A DNA stretch of 64,000 bases from an uncultured Prevotellaceae bacterium (GCA_949295905.1 CASFNA010000023.1:186001-250000); one strand, 5' to 3'; shown: positions 25,705-35,494, numbered from the stretch's first letter. Notes: generated by a model not told the origin, from the letters alone. A program made the numbers and translations.

Positions 25705-28700
25705 TCATGCTTTGGTGACATCGATGTATACATTGAAGCCGTCCAAGTCAACCTCGTGACCGTTGTTTTCTGCAATCGTGATGCTATCGGCAAGCACTTG
25801 CCCCTTTATGTAATCGGAGAACGAATCAACAGCTGCCTTTACACGGTCGTCGGGCGATATGCTTACATTTACACGGTCGGTGATTTCCAGACCGCAGTCT
25901 TTACGAAGGTTCTGTATACGGTTGATAAGCTCGCGTGCCATGCCTTCGTTGCGCAGTTCATCGTTGAGCTCAACCTCAAGAGCCACCGTCAGATTGCCGT
26001 CATTGGCCACAAGCCATCCCGGTATGTCCTCATTGATTATTTCAACGTCGGCAAGTTCCACTATAACATCCTGTCCTTCAACATCAAGCCGGATTTCACC
26101 TGCTTTCTCGAAAGCCACTATGTCAGCCTGGCCTAACGCATCCATTTGTGCGGCAATGCCCTTCATCAGTTTGCCGAACTTCTTGCCCATTGTACGGAAA
26201 TTGCACTTCACCTTCTTCACAAGCACATCCGCACCCTCGACAAACTTCAGTTCCTTGACATTCACCTCGTTCTCGATAAGTCCCTTTACGGCCTCGATGT
26301 GCCTCTTCTGGATGTCGTCAACCGCAGGTATCATTATGCACTGAAGCGGTTGGCGCACCTTAATGTTGACCTTGCGGCGCAGGGCCAGTACCATGGAAGT
26401 GATTTTCTGAGCCATCTTCATACGTGCTTCCAAGTCGCCGTCAACGAGGCTTTCGTCAGCTTCCGGGAACTTGTCAAGATGCACGGACACCTTGTTGCCA
26501 CGGCCAGTCGCCCTTGTAAGGTCCATGTAAAGCTGGTCTGCATAGAACGGAGAGAACGGAGCAAGCAGCCTTGCAACGGTCTCAAGGCACGTGTACAAAG
26601 TCTCATAAGCGGAGAGTTTGTCCTTATCCATCTCCTTCCCCCAGAAACGTTTGCGGTTAAGGCGCACATACCAGTTGCTCAAATCATCGTTGACAAAGGT
26701 GTCTATAAGTCGCCCGGCACGTGTAGGCTCGTAGTCGGCAAGGGCACTGTCAACACCCTTTACAAGCGAATTAAGCTCCGACAATATCCACCTGTCAATC
26801 TCCAGACGCTCCGCAACAGGGATTTCCTCTTGCGAATAATCAAACCCGTCAACATTGGCATACAGGCTGAAGAATGAATATGTGTTATATAACGTGCCGA
26901 AGAACTTGCGGCGTACTTCGTCCACGCCGTTAGGGTCAAACTTGAGGTTGTCCCACGGCGAAGAGTTTGTAAGCATATAGAAACGCACTGCGTCGGCACC
27001 GTATTTCTCTATTGTGTCAAACGGGTCAACGGCGTTACCCAAACGCTTGCTCATCTTGTTGCCTTTCGCGTCGAGCACGAGGCCGCTCGAAATGACATTC
27101 TTGAACGCCACGCTGTCGAACACCATAGTAGCGATGGCGTGCAGTGTGAAGAACCATCCGCGCGTCTGGTCTACTCCCTCGTTGATAAAGTCGGCGGGGA
27201 ACGCCGTACGCTTGTCTACCGCATCGGCATTCTCAAACGGATAGTGTATTTGCGCGTAAGGCATACTGCCCGAGTCGAACCAAACGTCTATCAGGTCTGT
27301 CTCGCGCTTCATTGGCTTGCCTGTCTTGCTGCACAATATGATATTGTCAACGTATGGGCGGTGAAGGTCTATGCGGTCATAGTTCTCCTGCGAATAGTCA
27401 CCAGGCACAAAGCCTTTGTCCTTCAACGGGTTTGACGGCATGAGGCCGGCCTCAACGCTCTTTTCTATCTCACCGTAAAGCTGCTCGAGCGAGCCGATGC
27501 ACGTCTCGTTGCCGTCCTCGTCACGCCATACGGGAAGCGGAGTTCCCCAGAAGCGGCTGCGGCTGAGGTTCCAATCGTTAAGGTTTTCGAGCCAGTTGCC
27601 AAATCGCCCAGTACCAGTGCTTTCCGGCTTCCAGTTGATTGTCTTGTTCAACTCTACCATCTTGTCCTTGCAAGCGGTAGAACGGATGAACCAACTGTCA
27701 AGAGGATAGTAAAGGATGGGCTTGTCCGTGCGCCAGCAGTGGGGATAGTTGTGCACATGTTTCTCTATTTTGAACGCCATGCCGCGCGCCTTCAAATCCA
27801 TGCAGATGGTAATATCGAGCGTCTCGTCCTTATCTGTAAGCGTGTCGTCATACGCGTTCTTGACGTAGCGGCCGGCGTACTTGTTCCAGGCATCCACGTT
27901 GACATGACCCTTGACAAAAGCCTCGTCGAGGTCGTCTACAACATAATACTTGCCCGTAAGGTCTACCACCGGACGCTGGTTGCCCTTCTTGTCAACCAAC
28001 ACAATGGGCGGCACACCCACTTTCTTGGCCACGAGGGCATCGTCCGCACCGAAATTCGGCGCGATGTGTACTATACCAGTACCATCTTCTGTGGTAACAT
28101 AATCACCCTGGATTACGCGGAACGCTCCGTCCTCCATCGGACTAATCAAGGGCAGCAGCTGCTCGTAGTGCATTCCTACTAGGTCTGTCCCCTTGTAATG
28201 TCCTACTATATTATAAGGTATGACCTTGTCACCTTTCGTATAAGCAGCCAAGTCTGCTCCCTCACCTTCCGGGTTGAAGTAAGACTTTAACAAAACTTCC
28301 GCAAGTACCACAGTTACAGGCTCGCCCGAGTATGGGTTGTAGGTGCGTACGGCTACGTAGTCGATGTTAGGACCAACGCACAGAGCCGAATTGGCCGCAA
28401 GTGTCCACGGAGTAGTGGTCCATGCCATAAAATAAGGCTTACCCCACCCTGTCATCTCAGGCTTCGGGTCCTTCATGAGGAACTGCACCGTGGCCGTAGT
28501 GTCCTTGACATCGCGGTAGCATCCTGGCTGGTTAAGCTCGTGGCTCGACAGACCTGTACCCGCCGCTGGCGAATAAGGCTGTATTGTGTAACCCTTGTAC
28601 AGCAGTCCTTTGTCGTAAAGCTGCTTCAAAAGCCACCAAAGGGTCTCTATATATTTGTTGTCATACGTTATGTACGGATGGTCAAGGTCTACCCAGTAGC

Positions 28701-29136
28701 CCATCTTCTCCGTAAGGTCGCGCCACTCGGCAGTGAACTTCATCACATTCTCGCGGCACTTACGGTTATAGTCCTCTACGGATATGTATTTGTCAGACTC
28801 CTTATTGTCTATGTCCGCCTTTGTTATGCCAAGCTCTTTCTCCACTCCAAGCTCTACGGGCAGTCCGTGAGTGTCCCATCCGGCCTTGCGGTGAACCTGG
28901 TAACCCTTCATGGTCTTGTAGCGGTTGAACGTATCCTTTATGGCGCGTGCCAGCACATGATGTATGCCGGGGTGGCCGTTGGCCGAGGGAGGGCCCTCGA
29001 AGAACACGAACTGAGGGCATCCCTCACGCTCTGTGACTGATTTACGGAACACGTCGTTCTTGCTCCACTCCTCTAACACCGACTTGTTTGTAGACGTCAA
29101 GTCGAGACCTTTATGTTCGGCAAATTTGTTGGACAT
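25705..29136 (-). CDS. ileS: isoleucyl-tRNA synthetase
   Basis: Charges tRNA-Ile. At 1143 residues it is longer than E. coli IleS (938) and resembles the eukaryote-like type. Class I motifs: GHPGIHH (HIGH form) near 56, an editing domain at about 200-400, DVWFDSGSMPY, and KMSKR near 690. The C-terminal region lacks the zinc-binding CxxC pairs of the E. coli type. Eukaryote-like IleS enzymes tend to be less sensitive to mupirocin, which is an inference for this one. It heads ileS-dksA-lspA-DUF4296 with its own promoter. Confidence 0.97.
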   Translation of the reverse strand: MSNKFAEHKGLDLTSTNKSVLEEWSKNDVFRKSVTEREGCPQFVFFEGPPSANGHPGIHHVLARAIKDTFNRYKTMKGYQVHRKAGWDTHGLPVELGVEKELGITKADIDNKESDKYISVEDYNRKCRENVMKFTAEWRDLTEKMGYWVDLDHPYITYDNKYIETLWWLLKQLYDKGLLYKGYTIQPYSPAAGTGLSSHELNQPGCYRDVKDTTATVQFLMKDPKPEMTGWGKPYFMAWTTTPWTLAANSALCVGPNIDYVAVRTYNPYSGEPVTVVLAEVLLKSYFNPEGEGADLAAYTKGDKVIPYNIVGHYKGTDLVGMHYEQLLPLISPMEDGAFRVIQGDYVTTEDGTGIVHIAPNFGADDALVAKKVGVPPIVLVDKKGNQRPVVDLTGKYYVVDDLDEAFVKGHVNVDAWNKYAGRYVKNAYDDTLTDKDETLDITICMDLKARGMAFKIEKHVHNYPHCWRTDKPILYYPLDSWFIRSTACKDKMVELNKTINWKPESTGTGRFGNWLENLNDWNLSRSRFWGTPLPVWRDEDGNETCIGSLEQLYGEIEKSVEAGLMPSNPLKDKGFVPGDYSQENYDRIDLHRPYVDNIILCSKTGKPMKRETDLIDVWFDSGSMPYAQIHYPFENADAVDKRTAFPADFINEGVDQTRGWFFTLHAIATMVFDSVAFKNVISSGLVLDAKGNKMSKRLGNAVDPFDTIEKYGADAVRFYMLTNSSPWDNLKFDPNGVDEVRRKFFGTLYNTYSFFSLYANVDGFDYSQEEIPVAERLEIDRWILSELNSLVKGVDSALADYEPTRAGRLIDTFVNDDLSNWYVRLNRKRFWGKEMDKDKLSAYETLYTCLETVARLLAPFSPFYADQLYMDLTRATGRGNKVSVHLDKFPEADESLVDGDLEARMKMAQKITSMVLALRRKVNIKVRQPLQCIMIPAVDDIQKRHIEAVKGLIENEVNVKELKFVEGADVLVKKVKCNFRTMGKKFGKLMKGIAAQMDALGQADIVAFEKAGEIRLDVEGQDVIVELADVEIINEDIPGWLVANDGNLTVALEVELNDELRNEGMARELINRIQNLRKDCGLEITDRVNVSISPDDRVKAAVDSFSDYIKGQVLADSITIAENNGHEVDLDGFNVYIDVTKA

Positions 29137-29171
29137 ATATATTTTCGTTTATATCTATAATATTTGAGGCG

Positions 29172-29202
29172 CAAAGTTAATTAAAAAAATCGTTATATCA
29201 AA
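29172..29202 (-). promoter_or_regulatory. promoter of the ileS operon
   Basis: TTTG (29202-29199), a 19-nt spacer and TAACTTTG (29179-29172) on the minus strand, about 30 nt before the leader reaches the ATG. Confidence 0.72.
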
Positions 29203-29339
29203 AACTTTGCATGAAAGTTTAAATCTATTTAGAAGGCCTGACATTTTCAGAACAAATGTTTTTCTGGTATCCTATTGAAAAACATAGACTTATGGCATTG
29301 GTCGCAACATGCAATTTGCCTCCTACCTTGCAACAGAAC

Positions 29340-29427
29340 AAAAGGCCGCATACAAGTATATAAAAAGCGGTCTTTTACACTATAAAAGACCATGTTCTGT
29401 AATACAAAACACGGCTTATTACCAAAC
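29340..29427 (+). repeat. 22-nt tandem repeat array, copy D
   Basis: Four contiguous units of exactly 22 nt (29340-29361, 29362-29383, 29384-29405, 29406-29427), all opening AAAA; the second is AAAAAGCGGTCTTTTACACT. The terminal motif of other copies is not evident. It lies between two leftward genes, upstream of the ileS promoter. Confidence 0.65.
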
Positions 29428-29533
29428 CTTTTTAACGACAATCCCCAATGTAGCAGTCTTGTCGCAGTTAATATGCCTTATATATGATTACTCCAATACA
29501 AAAGCGGTTGAAATAAAATGCCATGTAAAAAAC

Positions 29534-29559
29534 AGGAGACGCGGTATGCCGCGTCTCCT
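29534..29559 (-). terminator. intrinsic terminator of ald
   Basis: A perfect 11-bp GC-rich stem (29534-29544 with 29549-29559), loop of 4 nt, followed on the minus strand by GTTTTTTAC, 10 nt after the ald stop. Confidence 0.88.
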
Positions 29560-29568
29560 TCCTGGAAA

Positions 29569-30675
29569 TTAAATGGTTAACGCTTCATACGGAATATCGA
29601 ACACATCGGCTACAGCCTTATAAACGACTTTACCATTTACAATGTTTAAGCCCTTCGCCAATGCCGGGTCGTCCGCACACGCCTTACGCCAGCCTTTATC
29701 AGCCAAAGCGACGGCATACTTCAGTGTTGCATTTGTCAGTGCTGTAGTTGATGTGTTGGGGACGGCGCCAGGAATATTCGCAACAGCATAATGCACAATA
29801 CCGTCAACATCATAAACAGGTTCACTGTGAGTCGTCGGATGTGATGTCTCAAAACATCCACCCTGGTCTATGGCAACGTCAACAAGAACCGCCCCTGGCT
29901 CCATCAGCTTCAACATGTCACGGGTAATCAATTTTGGAGCCTTGTCTCCAGGAACAAGGACTGCCCCTACAACAATATCGGCATTCTTTATTTCCTTACA
30001 AATATTGTCATGAGACGAATAAACCGTGCAAACATTTGCAGGCATATTTATATCCAATTCATGAAGCAAAGGCAAGGAAATATCGGCTATTATAACATCT
30101 GCGCCCATGCCTGCAGCCACACGTGCTGCAGCCTGGCCAACAATGCCACCGCCTATGACGACAACTTTTGCAGGCTTTACGCCTGGAACTCCACATATCA
30201 ATTTTCCCTTGCCGCCTTTTGTTTTTTGCAGATAGTACGCGCCATTGATTGTTGCCATGCGGCCGGCAACTTCACTCATAGGAGTAAGCAAAGGCAAAGA
30301 GCCGTCAGCAAGTTGTACTGTCTCATAAGCAAGACACACTCCACCGCTCTTAATCATGGCTTCGGTGAGTTCACGGCTACATGCGAAATGGAAATATGTA
30401 AACACCAACTGCCCGTTACGGACAAGCCCGTACTCTGGAGCGATAGGTTCTTTCACCTTTATTATCATATCCGCAACAGCGTAAACGTCCTCAATGGCAG
30501 GCAAAACTTGTGCTCCTACCTCAACATACATACTGTCTGAAAAGCCACTGCCTTCACCGGCCGTCGCCTGTACATACACTGTATGGCCGTGTTTAACCAA
30601 TTCTGCCACACCAGCAGGTGTCATGCCTACGCGGTTTTCATTGTTCTTGATTTCTTTTGGAATACCAATTTTCAT
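29569..30675 (-). CDS. ald: alanine dehydrogenase
   Basis: NAD-dependent, L-alanine to pyruvate + ammonia or the reverse. Started at the internal ATG giving MKIGIPKEIKNNENRVG, the conserved N terminus of the family; a longer frame to 30738 adds 21 residues with no family match. About 368 residues: pyruvate-site Arg (NRVG), Lys in VKVKEP, catalytic His in the YFHFA segment, and the nucleotide-binding GGGIVGQAAARVAAGMGA near 175. Monocistronic, with a TATATTTG -7 box at 30757-30750 and its own terminator. Confidence 0.95.
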   Translation of the reverse strand: MKIGIPKEIKNNENRVGMTPAGVAELVKHGHTVYVQATAGEGSGFSDSMYVEVGAQVLPAIEDVYAVADMIIKVKEPIAPEYGLVRNGQLVFTYFHFACSRELTEAMIKSGGVCLAYETVQLADGSLPLLTPMSEVAGRMATINGAYYLQKTKGGKGKLICGVPGVKPAKVVVIGGGIVGQAAARVAAGMGADVIIADISLPLLHELDINMPANVCTVYSSHDNICKEIKNADIVVGAVLVPGDKAPKLITRDMLKLMEPGAVLVDVAIDQGGCFETSHPTTHSEPVYDVDGIVHYAVANIPGAVPNTSTTALTNATLKYAVALADKGWRKACADDPALAKGLNIVNGKVVYKAVADVFDIPYEALTI

Positions 30676-30749
30676 AGTCAAAAAGGGTTTAAAGTTAATA
30701 ACAAAGAACACATGGCTTACACTTATTTGTAACGCCATCTTATCCGGCG

Positions 30750-30757
30750 CAAATATA
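30750..30757 (-). promoter_or_regulatory. -7 box of ald
   Basis: TATATTTG on the minus strand, immediately beside the terminator stem of the upstream DUF2461 gene. No good TTTG partner is seen. Confidence 0.4.
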
Positions 30758-30759
30758 AG

Positions 30760-30798
30760 AAAAATCCTGCTACATTGTTATAATGCAACAGGATTTTT
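30760..30798 (-). terminator. terminator of the DUF2461 gene
   Basis: A 17-bp stem with two mismatches (30760-30776 with 30782-30798) ends in an A5/T5 pairing. On the minus strand it follows the DUF2461 stop directly and has a U tract. Confidence 0.75.
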
Positions 30799-31497
30799 TT
30801 ATTCATAATCATCTATGACCGAATTTATGAAATCCATCATAGGCTTTCCCTCTTTCAATATGACAGACATATCGTCCAGCCATCCGTCACCTTCGAAAAA
30901 TGAGTTTGGTACTGTATGCCAACAACAATAATCTTTCATTCGCAGATATTTGATGAACTCGTAATCACGTGGGAACCCGGATGGAGCTGTCTTCAACATT
31001 TCCAATCCAAAACCTTTGGACGCACCCCAACAGCCCTCACCCGGACGCCCGAACATATCAATAAACCGTTCGCTTTCCACAATACCACGCCACGAGTCAA
31101 TATTACCCATAATCTCGTTACGACAGGATGTCAGAATGTTCGTAGGCAACCAATAATTACCGCATGATACAAGACAATGCCCAGGCTCAAGGTGTATATA
31201 ATAACCACCATGAAGAGCTTTTTTACCATGTGCGGCTATATATGCGCCAAGATGTGTTTTATAAGGAGACTTGTCTGAAGAGAAACGTGTGTCACGATAA
31301 AACCTATAAGTAGCATCCTTAGCCGTAAGATGCTTGATTGTCGGGTCAAATTCCGATATTCGCAATATAGCCTTATTTATACCCTCTTCAAAGTCATCCC
31401 TTACAGCACTGTACTCTTCCTTATGTGCATTAAACCAATCACGGTTATTATTATTCCTAATGTCTTCAAGAAAAGACAAAATCCTTCCTGCTTGCAT
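30799..31497 (-). CDS. DUF2461 (TIGR02453) family protein
   Basis: 232 residues of a widespread cytoplasmic family of unknown function. Family landmarks: FLEDIRNNNNRDWFNAHKEEY at the N terminus, YRFYRDTRFSSDKSPYKTHLGAY near 65, and GGYYIHLEPGHCLVSCGNYW near 95. No catalytic role is established. It starts 34 nt after nth and may be the last gene of the nusB-nth transcript, ending at a clear terminator. Confidence 0.9.
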   Translation of the reverse strand: MQAGRILSFLEDIRNNNNRDWFNAHKEEYSAVRDDFEEGINKAILRISEFDPTIKHLTAKDATYRFYRDTRFSSDKSPYKTHLGAYIAAHGKKALHGGYYIHLEPGHCLVSCGNYWLPTNILTSCRNEIMGNIDSWRGIVESERFIDMFGRPGEGCWGASKGFGLEMLKTAPSGFPRDYEFIKYLRMKDYCCWHTVPNSFFEGDGWLDDMSVILKEGKPMMDFINSVIDDYE

Positions 31498-31531
31498 AAT
31501 TCAAACTTAATTGATTGGACAACAGAATTAA

Positions 31532-32182
31532 TCACGTCAACTTGGAGCCGTCAAAATTCTTGGGACACAACGCGTCGAACGGACACTTTTCACAATGAGG
31601 TGCACGGCTTGTACAAATATACCGACCATGCAACAACAGCCAGTGATGAGCATCTGCGGCAAGTTCATTAGGTATATTTTTCATTAGTTCCCGTTCAACC
31701 TTAAATGGCGTATTACAACTTTTAGGCACTAAACCAAGTCGGCGGCTAACCCTATAAACATGAGTATCCACAGCTATAGCAGAACGCCCAAAAGCCACAG
31801 CCTGCATTACATTGGCTGTCTTACGACCAACGCCGGGCAGCTTCATCAGCTCATCCATAGCATGAGGGACTTCACCTCCATAATTTGAAACCAACATGCG
31901 CGACATCTCAACCAAGTGACGAGCCTTTGAATTTGGGTATGAAACACTTTTAATATATTCATAAACCTCATCAGGCTCTGCTGAAGACATAGAATTAGCG
32001 TCTGGATATCGCTCAAACAACGTTGGAGTTATCATGTTTACACGTTTATCCGTACACTGGGCACTGAGTATGACAGCGACCAAAAGCTGGAAGACGCTGC
32101 CAAACTCAAGCTCCGTTGAAACACGAGGCATTTCATTTTGGAAATACCTAAGTATATAATTATATCTATCCTTTTTTCTCAT
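31532..32182 (-). CDS. nth: endonuclease III
   Basis: DNA glycosylase/AP lyase for oxidised pyrimidines. Started at MRKKDRYNYIL, where family similarity begins; a longer start at 32215 adds 11 unsupported residues. The helix-hairpin-helix LPGVGRKTANV holds the catalytic Lys, VDTHV holds the catalytic Asp, and the C terminus has the C-x6-C-x2-C-x5-C [4Fe-4S] loop (CTSRAPHCEKCPFDALC). It overlaps the DUF5606 gene by 17 nt, so the two are translationally close. Confidence 0.95.
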   Translation of the reverse strand: MRKKDRYNYILRYFQNEMPRVSTELEFGSVFQLLVAVILSAQCTDKRVNMITPTLFERYPDANSMSSAEPDEVYEYIKSVSYPNSKARHLVEMSRMLVSNYGGEVPHAMDELMKLPGVGRKTANVMQAVAFGRSAIAVDTHVYRVSRRLGLVPKSCNTPFKVERELMKNIPNELAADAHHWLLLHGRYICTSRAPHCEKCPFDALCPKNFDGSKLT

Positions 32183-32600
32183 CCTCGCCTCGTTCGGCAT
32201 TATCCGGATTCTCAAAATCTGTCATATTGTTTTTAACCAATATGTCATACCACTGCAAAAGTTTCTTTATGTCACTGTCATGAACACGGTCGCGGTCAAA
32301 TTCTGGAAGTACAGAAGCAAAATACTCCCGTAAATCTCTGCTACTACATTTCTTATAATTTAATGTTACCGTTTTTCCATTCTCTTTATTATAGACACTT
32401 GAAAAGACCTTCATTAATGGTACATCTTCAGATTCTGTATAAATTGCAATGTCATTCAAGCTCGTAACGCTGTCACTTGCAAATATCGGGAGACGTTTAT
32501 GCGTTTCATCAAGTATTTCAACTATCAAATTTGCCTTACCCCGAGAAACAAGTTTGTAAAGTCCCGGTTTACCGGAAACCGCAAGAATTGTAAATTCCAT
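32166..32600 (-). CDS. DUF5606 family protein
   Basis: 144 residues, a Bacteroidota family. The N terminus ILAVSGKPGLYKLVSRGKANLIVEILD looks like a small beta-barrel. A helical part follows (about 85-125, YKKCSSRDLREYFASVLPEFDRDRVHDSDIKKLLQWYDIL), and the tail is acidic and polar. No catalytic motif and no signal peptide are visible. It lies between coaE and nth, overlapping nth. The function is unknown. Confidence 0.82.
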   Translation of the reverse strand: MEFTILAVSGKPGLYKLVSRGKANLIVEILDETHKRLPIFASDSVTSLNDIAIYTESEDVPLMKVFSSVYNKENGKTVTLNYKKCSSRDLREYFASVLPEFDRDRVHDSDIKKLLQWYDILVKNNMTDFENPDNAERGEDEKKG

Positions 32601-32637
32601 TTTTTAAATTATTTTATGATTAATATTTACTTAGACG

Positions 32638-33204
32638 TCAAAACTTTTTTAATGACGCCAATATCGAATCTATTTGCGAATCAAGACAAATTGTCCCATC
32701 GTTAACAATCTCATAATCACTGAGAGCAACCATTTTATCTTGTGGCATCTGCCGGTGAATCCACTCCAGTGCTTTTTGCCTGGATATTCCGTCACGACGC
32801 ACAATTCTATCCAAACGGACATCCAAAGGGGCTGTAACACATACTGTTTTATCCACAAGCCTATCAAAACCGCTTGAGAACAATATTGCACATTCCATCC
32901 ATGAATAACCTGAATTTATAAAATCATCAGCAACCATAGGATGCACAATATTGTTTATTTTCAGTGCATTACTCTCGCTCTCCAATAAAAATGAAGACAA
33001 TACAGCCTTATTTATATGTCCATTCAACACAACATCATTACCTACGACCTTAATCAAATCCGACTGTATCTTCTCAGAAGAAGCCATTATGCGTTTTGCG
33101 GCATTGTCACAATTATAAACATGAATGCCGCGGTGCTCCATCAATTGGCAAACGTAACTTTTACCGCTTCCAATACCGCCAGTTATCGCAACCTTTTTAA
33201 TCAT
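32638..33204 (-). CDS. coaE: dephospho-CoA kinase
   Basis: Last step of CoA synthesis. 188 residues with the Walker A GGIGSGKSYV at 9-18, the CoA-domain segment, and VTAPLDVRLDRIVRRDG near 125 (lid). It overlaps the YbbR-like gene by 4 nt at its own start side (ATGA). Confidence 0.95.
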   Translation of the reverse strand: MIKKVAITGGIGSGKSYVCQLMEHRGIHVYNCDNAAKRIMASSEKIQSDLIKVVGNDVVLNGHINKAVLSSFLLESESNALKINNIVHPMVADDFINSGYSWMECAILFSSGFDRLVDKTVCVTAPLDVRLDRIVRRDGISRQKALEWIHRQMPQDKMVALSDYEIVNDGTICLDSQIDSILASLKKF

Positions 33205-34184
33205 TGTTCTTCAATCAGATAATCAACTTGATTTACACTTAGCCTTGCATTCCGTACACCATGCGGAACAGAACGCAAATATATATTACACTTATCTGAA
33301 GGATTAGCCATCAACTCATCATAATCAGCAACAACTTTAAAACGGTCAGGAGTAATTGAACGGAACATGCTTGCCCCTACAGTAAACGTTACTGTAACAC
33401 GCGATGGGAATGTTCGTAAGATTTTACCTTCAGGCATATTAACAGCTTCTATGGAAACGTCGCAAGTTTCTTCTGTCAAGATATCTGGACATATTGAAAT
33501 CTTGACTTTCTCAGGCACATATTTAACCCCCTTTATTTTAAACAAGGCGACGTCTTTAACAACAGTGTCTGTCAGATTTAAAACATTTAACGGTTCTGTA
33601 TTCACATATTTTATGCTGTCCAATATCTCACGACTTGCATAAACTTCCACAGAATCAGGGTTAAAAAAGACTTTGGACAAATAATAACTCTGGCCAGGAA
33701 CAATTTTTCCGGCAAGCCTGACAGGCATCCGTTTCTTTAAGCCAAAATTATAAAAAAACTCATACTTGTCTGGTTTTAGGCTTATTATATTTGACGAATT
33801 AAACAACTGTCTTGTTATCAACTTCTGCAATTCGGCTGAAGTTATAGTACCAACACCTGTTTTCTTCGCATAATTCTTAAATTTGACCTGTACTGGACGT
33901 ATTTTATTGCCATAAAGGTATGCCATTAAAGAAAAGCCTTTATCGCGTACCGTGACACGTACAATTGTGGTTGTATCACTTGTAAGAACTACATTCTTTG
34001 GAATTTCAACTAACTGTACAGGAATCTCGATTTCCTTTTCATAAGTCTCATTCAAGGCCATCAACAACCAAAATGCACCACTTAAGAACAAGAAGAACAA
34101 GAAAATCAGAAACTCCCTATTCATCCAGCCAAATAAGAAGTTCCTGATAAGCTTAAAAATATGGAACAATCCAGAGTCGTTCAT
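33201..34184 (-). CDS. YbbR/CdaR-like protein
   Basis: 327 residues. A cytoplasmic N terminus is followed by one membrane helix (about 24-43, FLIFLFFLFLSGAFWLLMAL) and an extracytoplasmic part with repeated YbbR-type beta domains (EIPVQLVEIPKNVVL, EVYASREILDSIKYVNTEPLNV, ISICPDI). In Firmicutes YbbR (CdaR) regulates the diadenylate cyclase CdaA encoded beside it; here no cyclase is adjacent. It lies between yajC and coaE, the order usual in Bacteroidota. Confidence 0.87.
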   Translation of the reverse strand: MNDSGLFHIFKLIRNFLFGWMNREFLIFLFFLFLSGAFWLLMALNETYEKEIEIPVQLVEIPKNVVLTSDTTTIVRVTVRDKGFSLMAYLYGNKIRPVQVKFKNYAKKTGVGTITSAELQKLITRQLFNSSNIISLKPDKYEFFYNFGLKKRMPVRLAGKIVPGQSYYLSKVFFNPDSVEVYASREILDSIKYVNTEPLNVLNLTDTVVKDVALFKIKGVKYVPEKVKISICPDILTEETCDVSIEAVNMPEGKILRTFPSRVTVTFTVGASMFRSITPDRFKVVADYDELMANPSDKCNIYLRSVPHGVRNARLSVNQVDYLIEEQ

Positions 34185-34523
34185 TTATTTTGCCTGTGCA
34201 TTGGCAGCTCCCATATTGGATGCCACATCTGCAAATACATAATTTTTGTCAACACGGATAACCACACCTTTTGATATCTCCACATCAACAATATTAGTAG
34301 CAAGGTCTATCCTCCTCACCACACCATAAATACCACCTCCAGTAACAACATTGGTACCCTCCTGAAGGCTATTCTGAAACTTCCTTATTTCTTTCTGCCT
34401 TTTTTGCTGGGGACGAATCATAAAGAACCACATTATGACAAAAATCGCCACCATCATGATTATAAAAGACATACCGCCTCCGCTTTGTGCCTGTTGAGAC
34501 GCCAAAAAAGTAAATGTATTCAT
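34185..34523 (-). CDS. yajC: preprotein translocase subunit YajC
   Basis: 112 residues: one N-terminal membrane helix (about 16-36, MSFIIMMVAIFVIMWFFMI), the RPQQKRQKEI signature, and a small soluble domain (VVTGGGIYGVVRRID). Accessory to SecDF-YidC. It abuts the YbbR-like gene with no gap. Confidence 0.95.
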   Translation of the reverse strand: MNTFTFLASQQAQSGGGMSFIIMMVAIFVIMWFFMIRPQQKRQKEIRKFQNSLQEGTNVVTGGGIYGVVRRIDLATNIVDVEISKGVVIRVDKNYVFADVASNMGAANAQAK

Positions 34524-34540
34524 TTCTGATAAAATTATTG

Positions 34541-35494
34541 TTAGTAATTATTCTTCTTTTGTTTTTCCGCCATAGGTTTTAACAGCAAACCGTTAGATAT
34601 CAGATAACGTGCTATGCTGTCCAACATTCCGTTTATATATCCCGAACTTTTAGGGGTGCTATATATTTTGGCCAAATCAACATACTCATTTATTGTCACG
34701 TTTACGGGTATATTGGGGAACGTCAACATTTCGGCAATCGCAATCTGCATTATCACGACATCCATATATGCAAGGCGTGAAAAGTCCCAATTACGGGACG
34801 TCTCACTCATATAACGCTGATATTGGTCTGCATTTAAAATTGTTGCACGGAAAAGTTTACGGGCAAAATCCTTATCTTCTTCATCTTTATATTCCGGCAA
34901 AAGCTCTTGCATCGTACTGTTTCCCGGTTCAAAACGTTTAATCGTCTTGAGGACAAAAGTATCGACTATCTCCTTATCATCATTCCAATAAAGGCTCTTT
35001 TCCTCAAGTACATTGTCAATATCATCATTCTCCATAATGAAAGACTTGTACAATTTACGCCAGACTTCACGATCCTCTTCATAAGAAGATTCTCCGCTTT
35101 CCACATATTCCGTATATATGTTGCTTTGAATGATTTGGAGATAAAGCTTTCTCACGAACTCAATATCATCGTCCCAAGTCTGTTTTTGGCTTGAAACAAA
35201 ATCGCACAATTGCTTATTCCCCTCAAGCTGTACTGCAAACTTGTTATCGGCAAACTTACTTGACGGCAACGGTAAACCCTCACGTGCGGCTTTTGCCGAA
35301 TCAATCTCATAATGTTTGCGCGCTTCTTTGGACACAGCAACAATCAAAGCCAACAAATAGTGATATAGATGATAAGCTTTGGACAGGCTGAACAACAATT
35401 CCTTCTCCGCCACATCTAAATTTCTATTTCCGTTTTGATAGTATGCATAGGTTAACTGGACTACCTTTATCCTTATCAATTCCCTGTTAATCAT
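34541..35494 (-). CDS. nusB: transcription antitermination factor NusB, long form
   Basis: 317 residues, over twice E. coli NusB (139). The C-terminal 150 residues carry the NusB fold (DFARKLFRATILNADQYQRYMSE, YMDVVIMQIAIAEMLTFPNIPVNVTINEYVDLAKIYSTPKSSGYINGMLD). The N-terminal half is a helical region particular to Bacteroidota. NusB with S10 acts in rRNA antitermination. It heads nusB-yajC-ybbR-coaE-DUF5606-nth from a promoter divergent from rplY. Confidence 0.93.
   Translation of the reverse strand: MINRELIRIKVVQLTYAYYQNGNRNLDVAEKELLFSLSKAYHLYHYLLALIVAVSKEARKHYEIDSAKAAREGLPLPSSKFADNKFAVQLEGNKQLCDFVSSQKQTWDDDIEFVRKLYLQIIQSNIYTEYVESGESSYEEDREVWRKLYKSFIMENDDIDNVLEEKSLYWNDDKEIVDTFVLKTIKRFEPGNSTMQELLPEYKDEEDKDFARKLFRATILNADQYQRYMSETSRNWDFSRLAYMDVVIMQIAIAEMLTFPNIPVNVTINEYVDLAKIYSTPKSSGYINGMLDSIARYLISNGLLLKPMAEKQKKNNY

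Larger units (their letters stand above)
29137..29568. other. 432-nt gap between ald and ileS
   Basis: It holds the ileS promoter, repeat array copy D and the ald terminator. No gene or RNA is recognised in the rest. Confidence 0.55.

Noticed and set aside
29247..29572. Short frames in the ald-ileS gap
   Set aside because: They overlap repeat copy D and the ald terminator; no conserved motif.
30676..30738. Longer ald start
   Set aside because: It adds 21 hydrophobic residues before the conserved MKIGIPKE terminus; it would suggest a false signal peptide.
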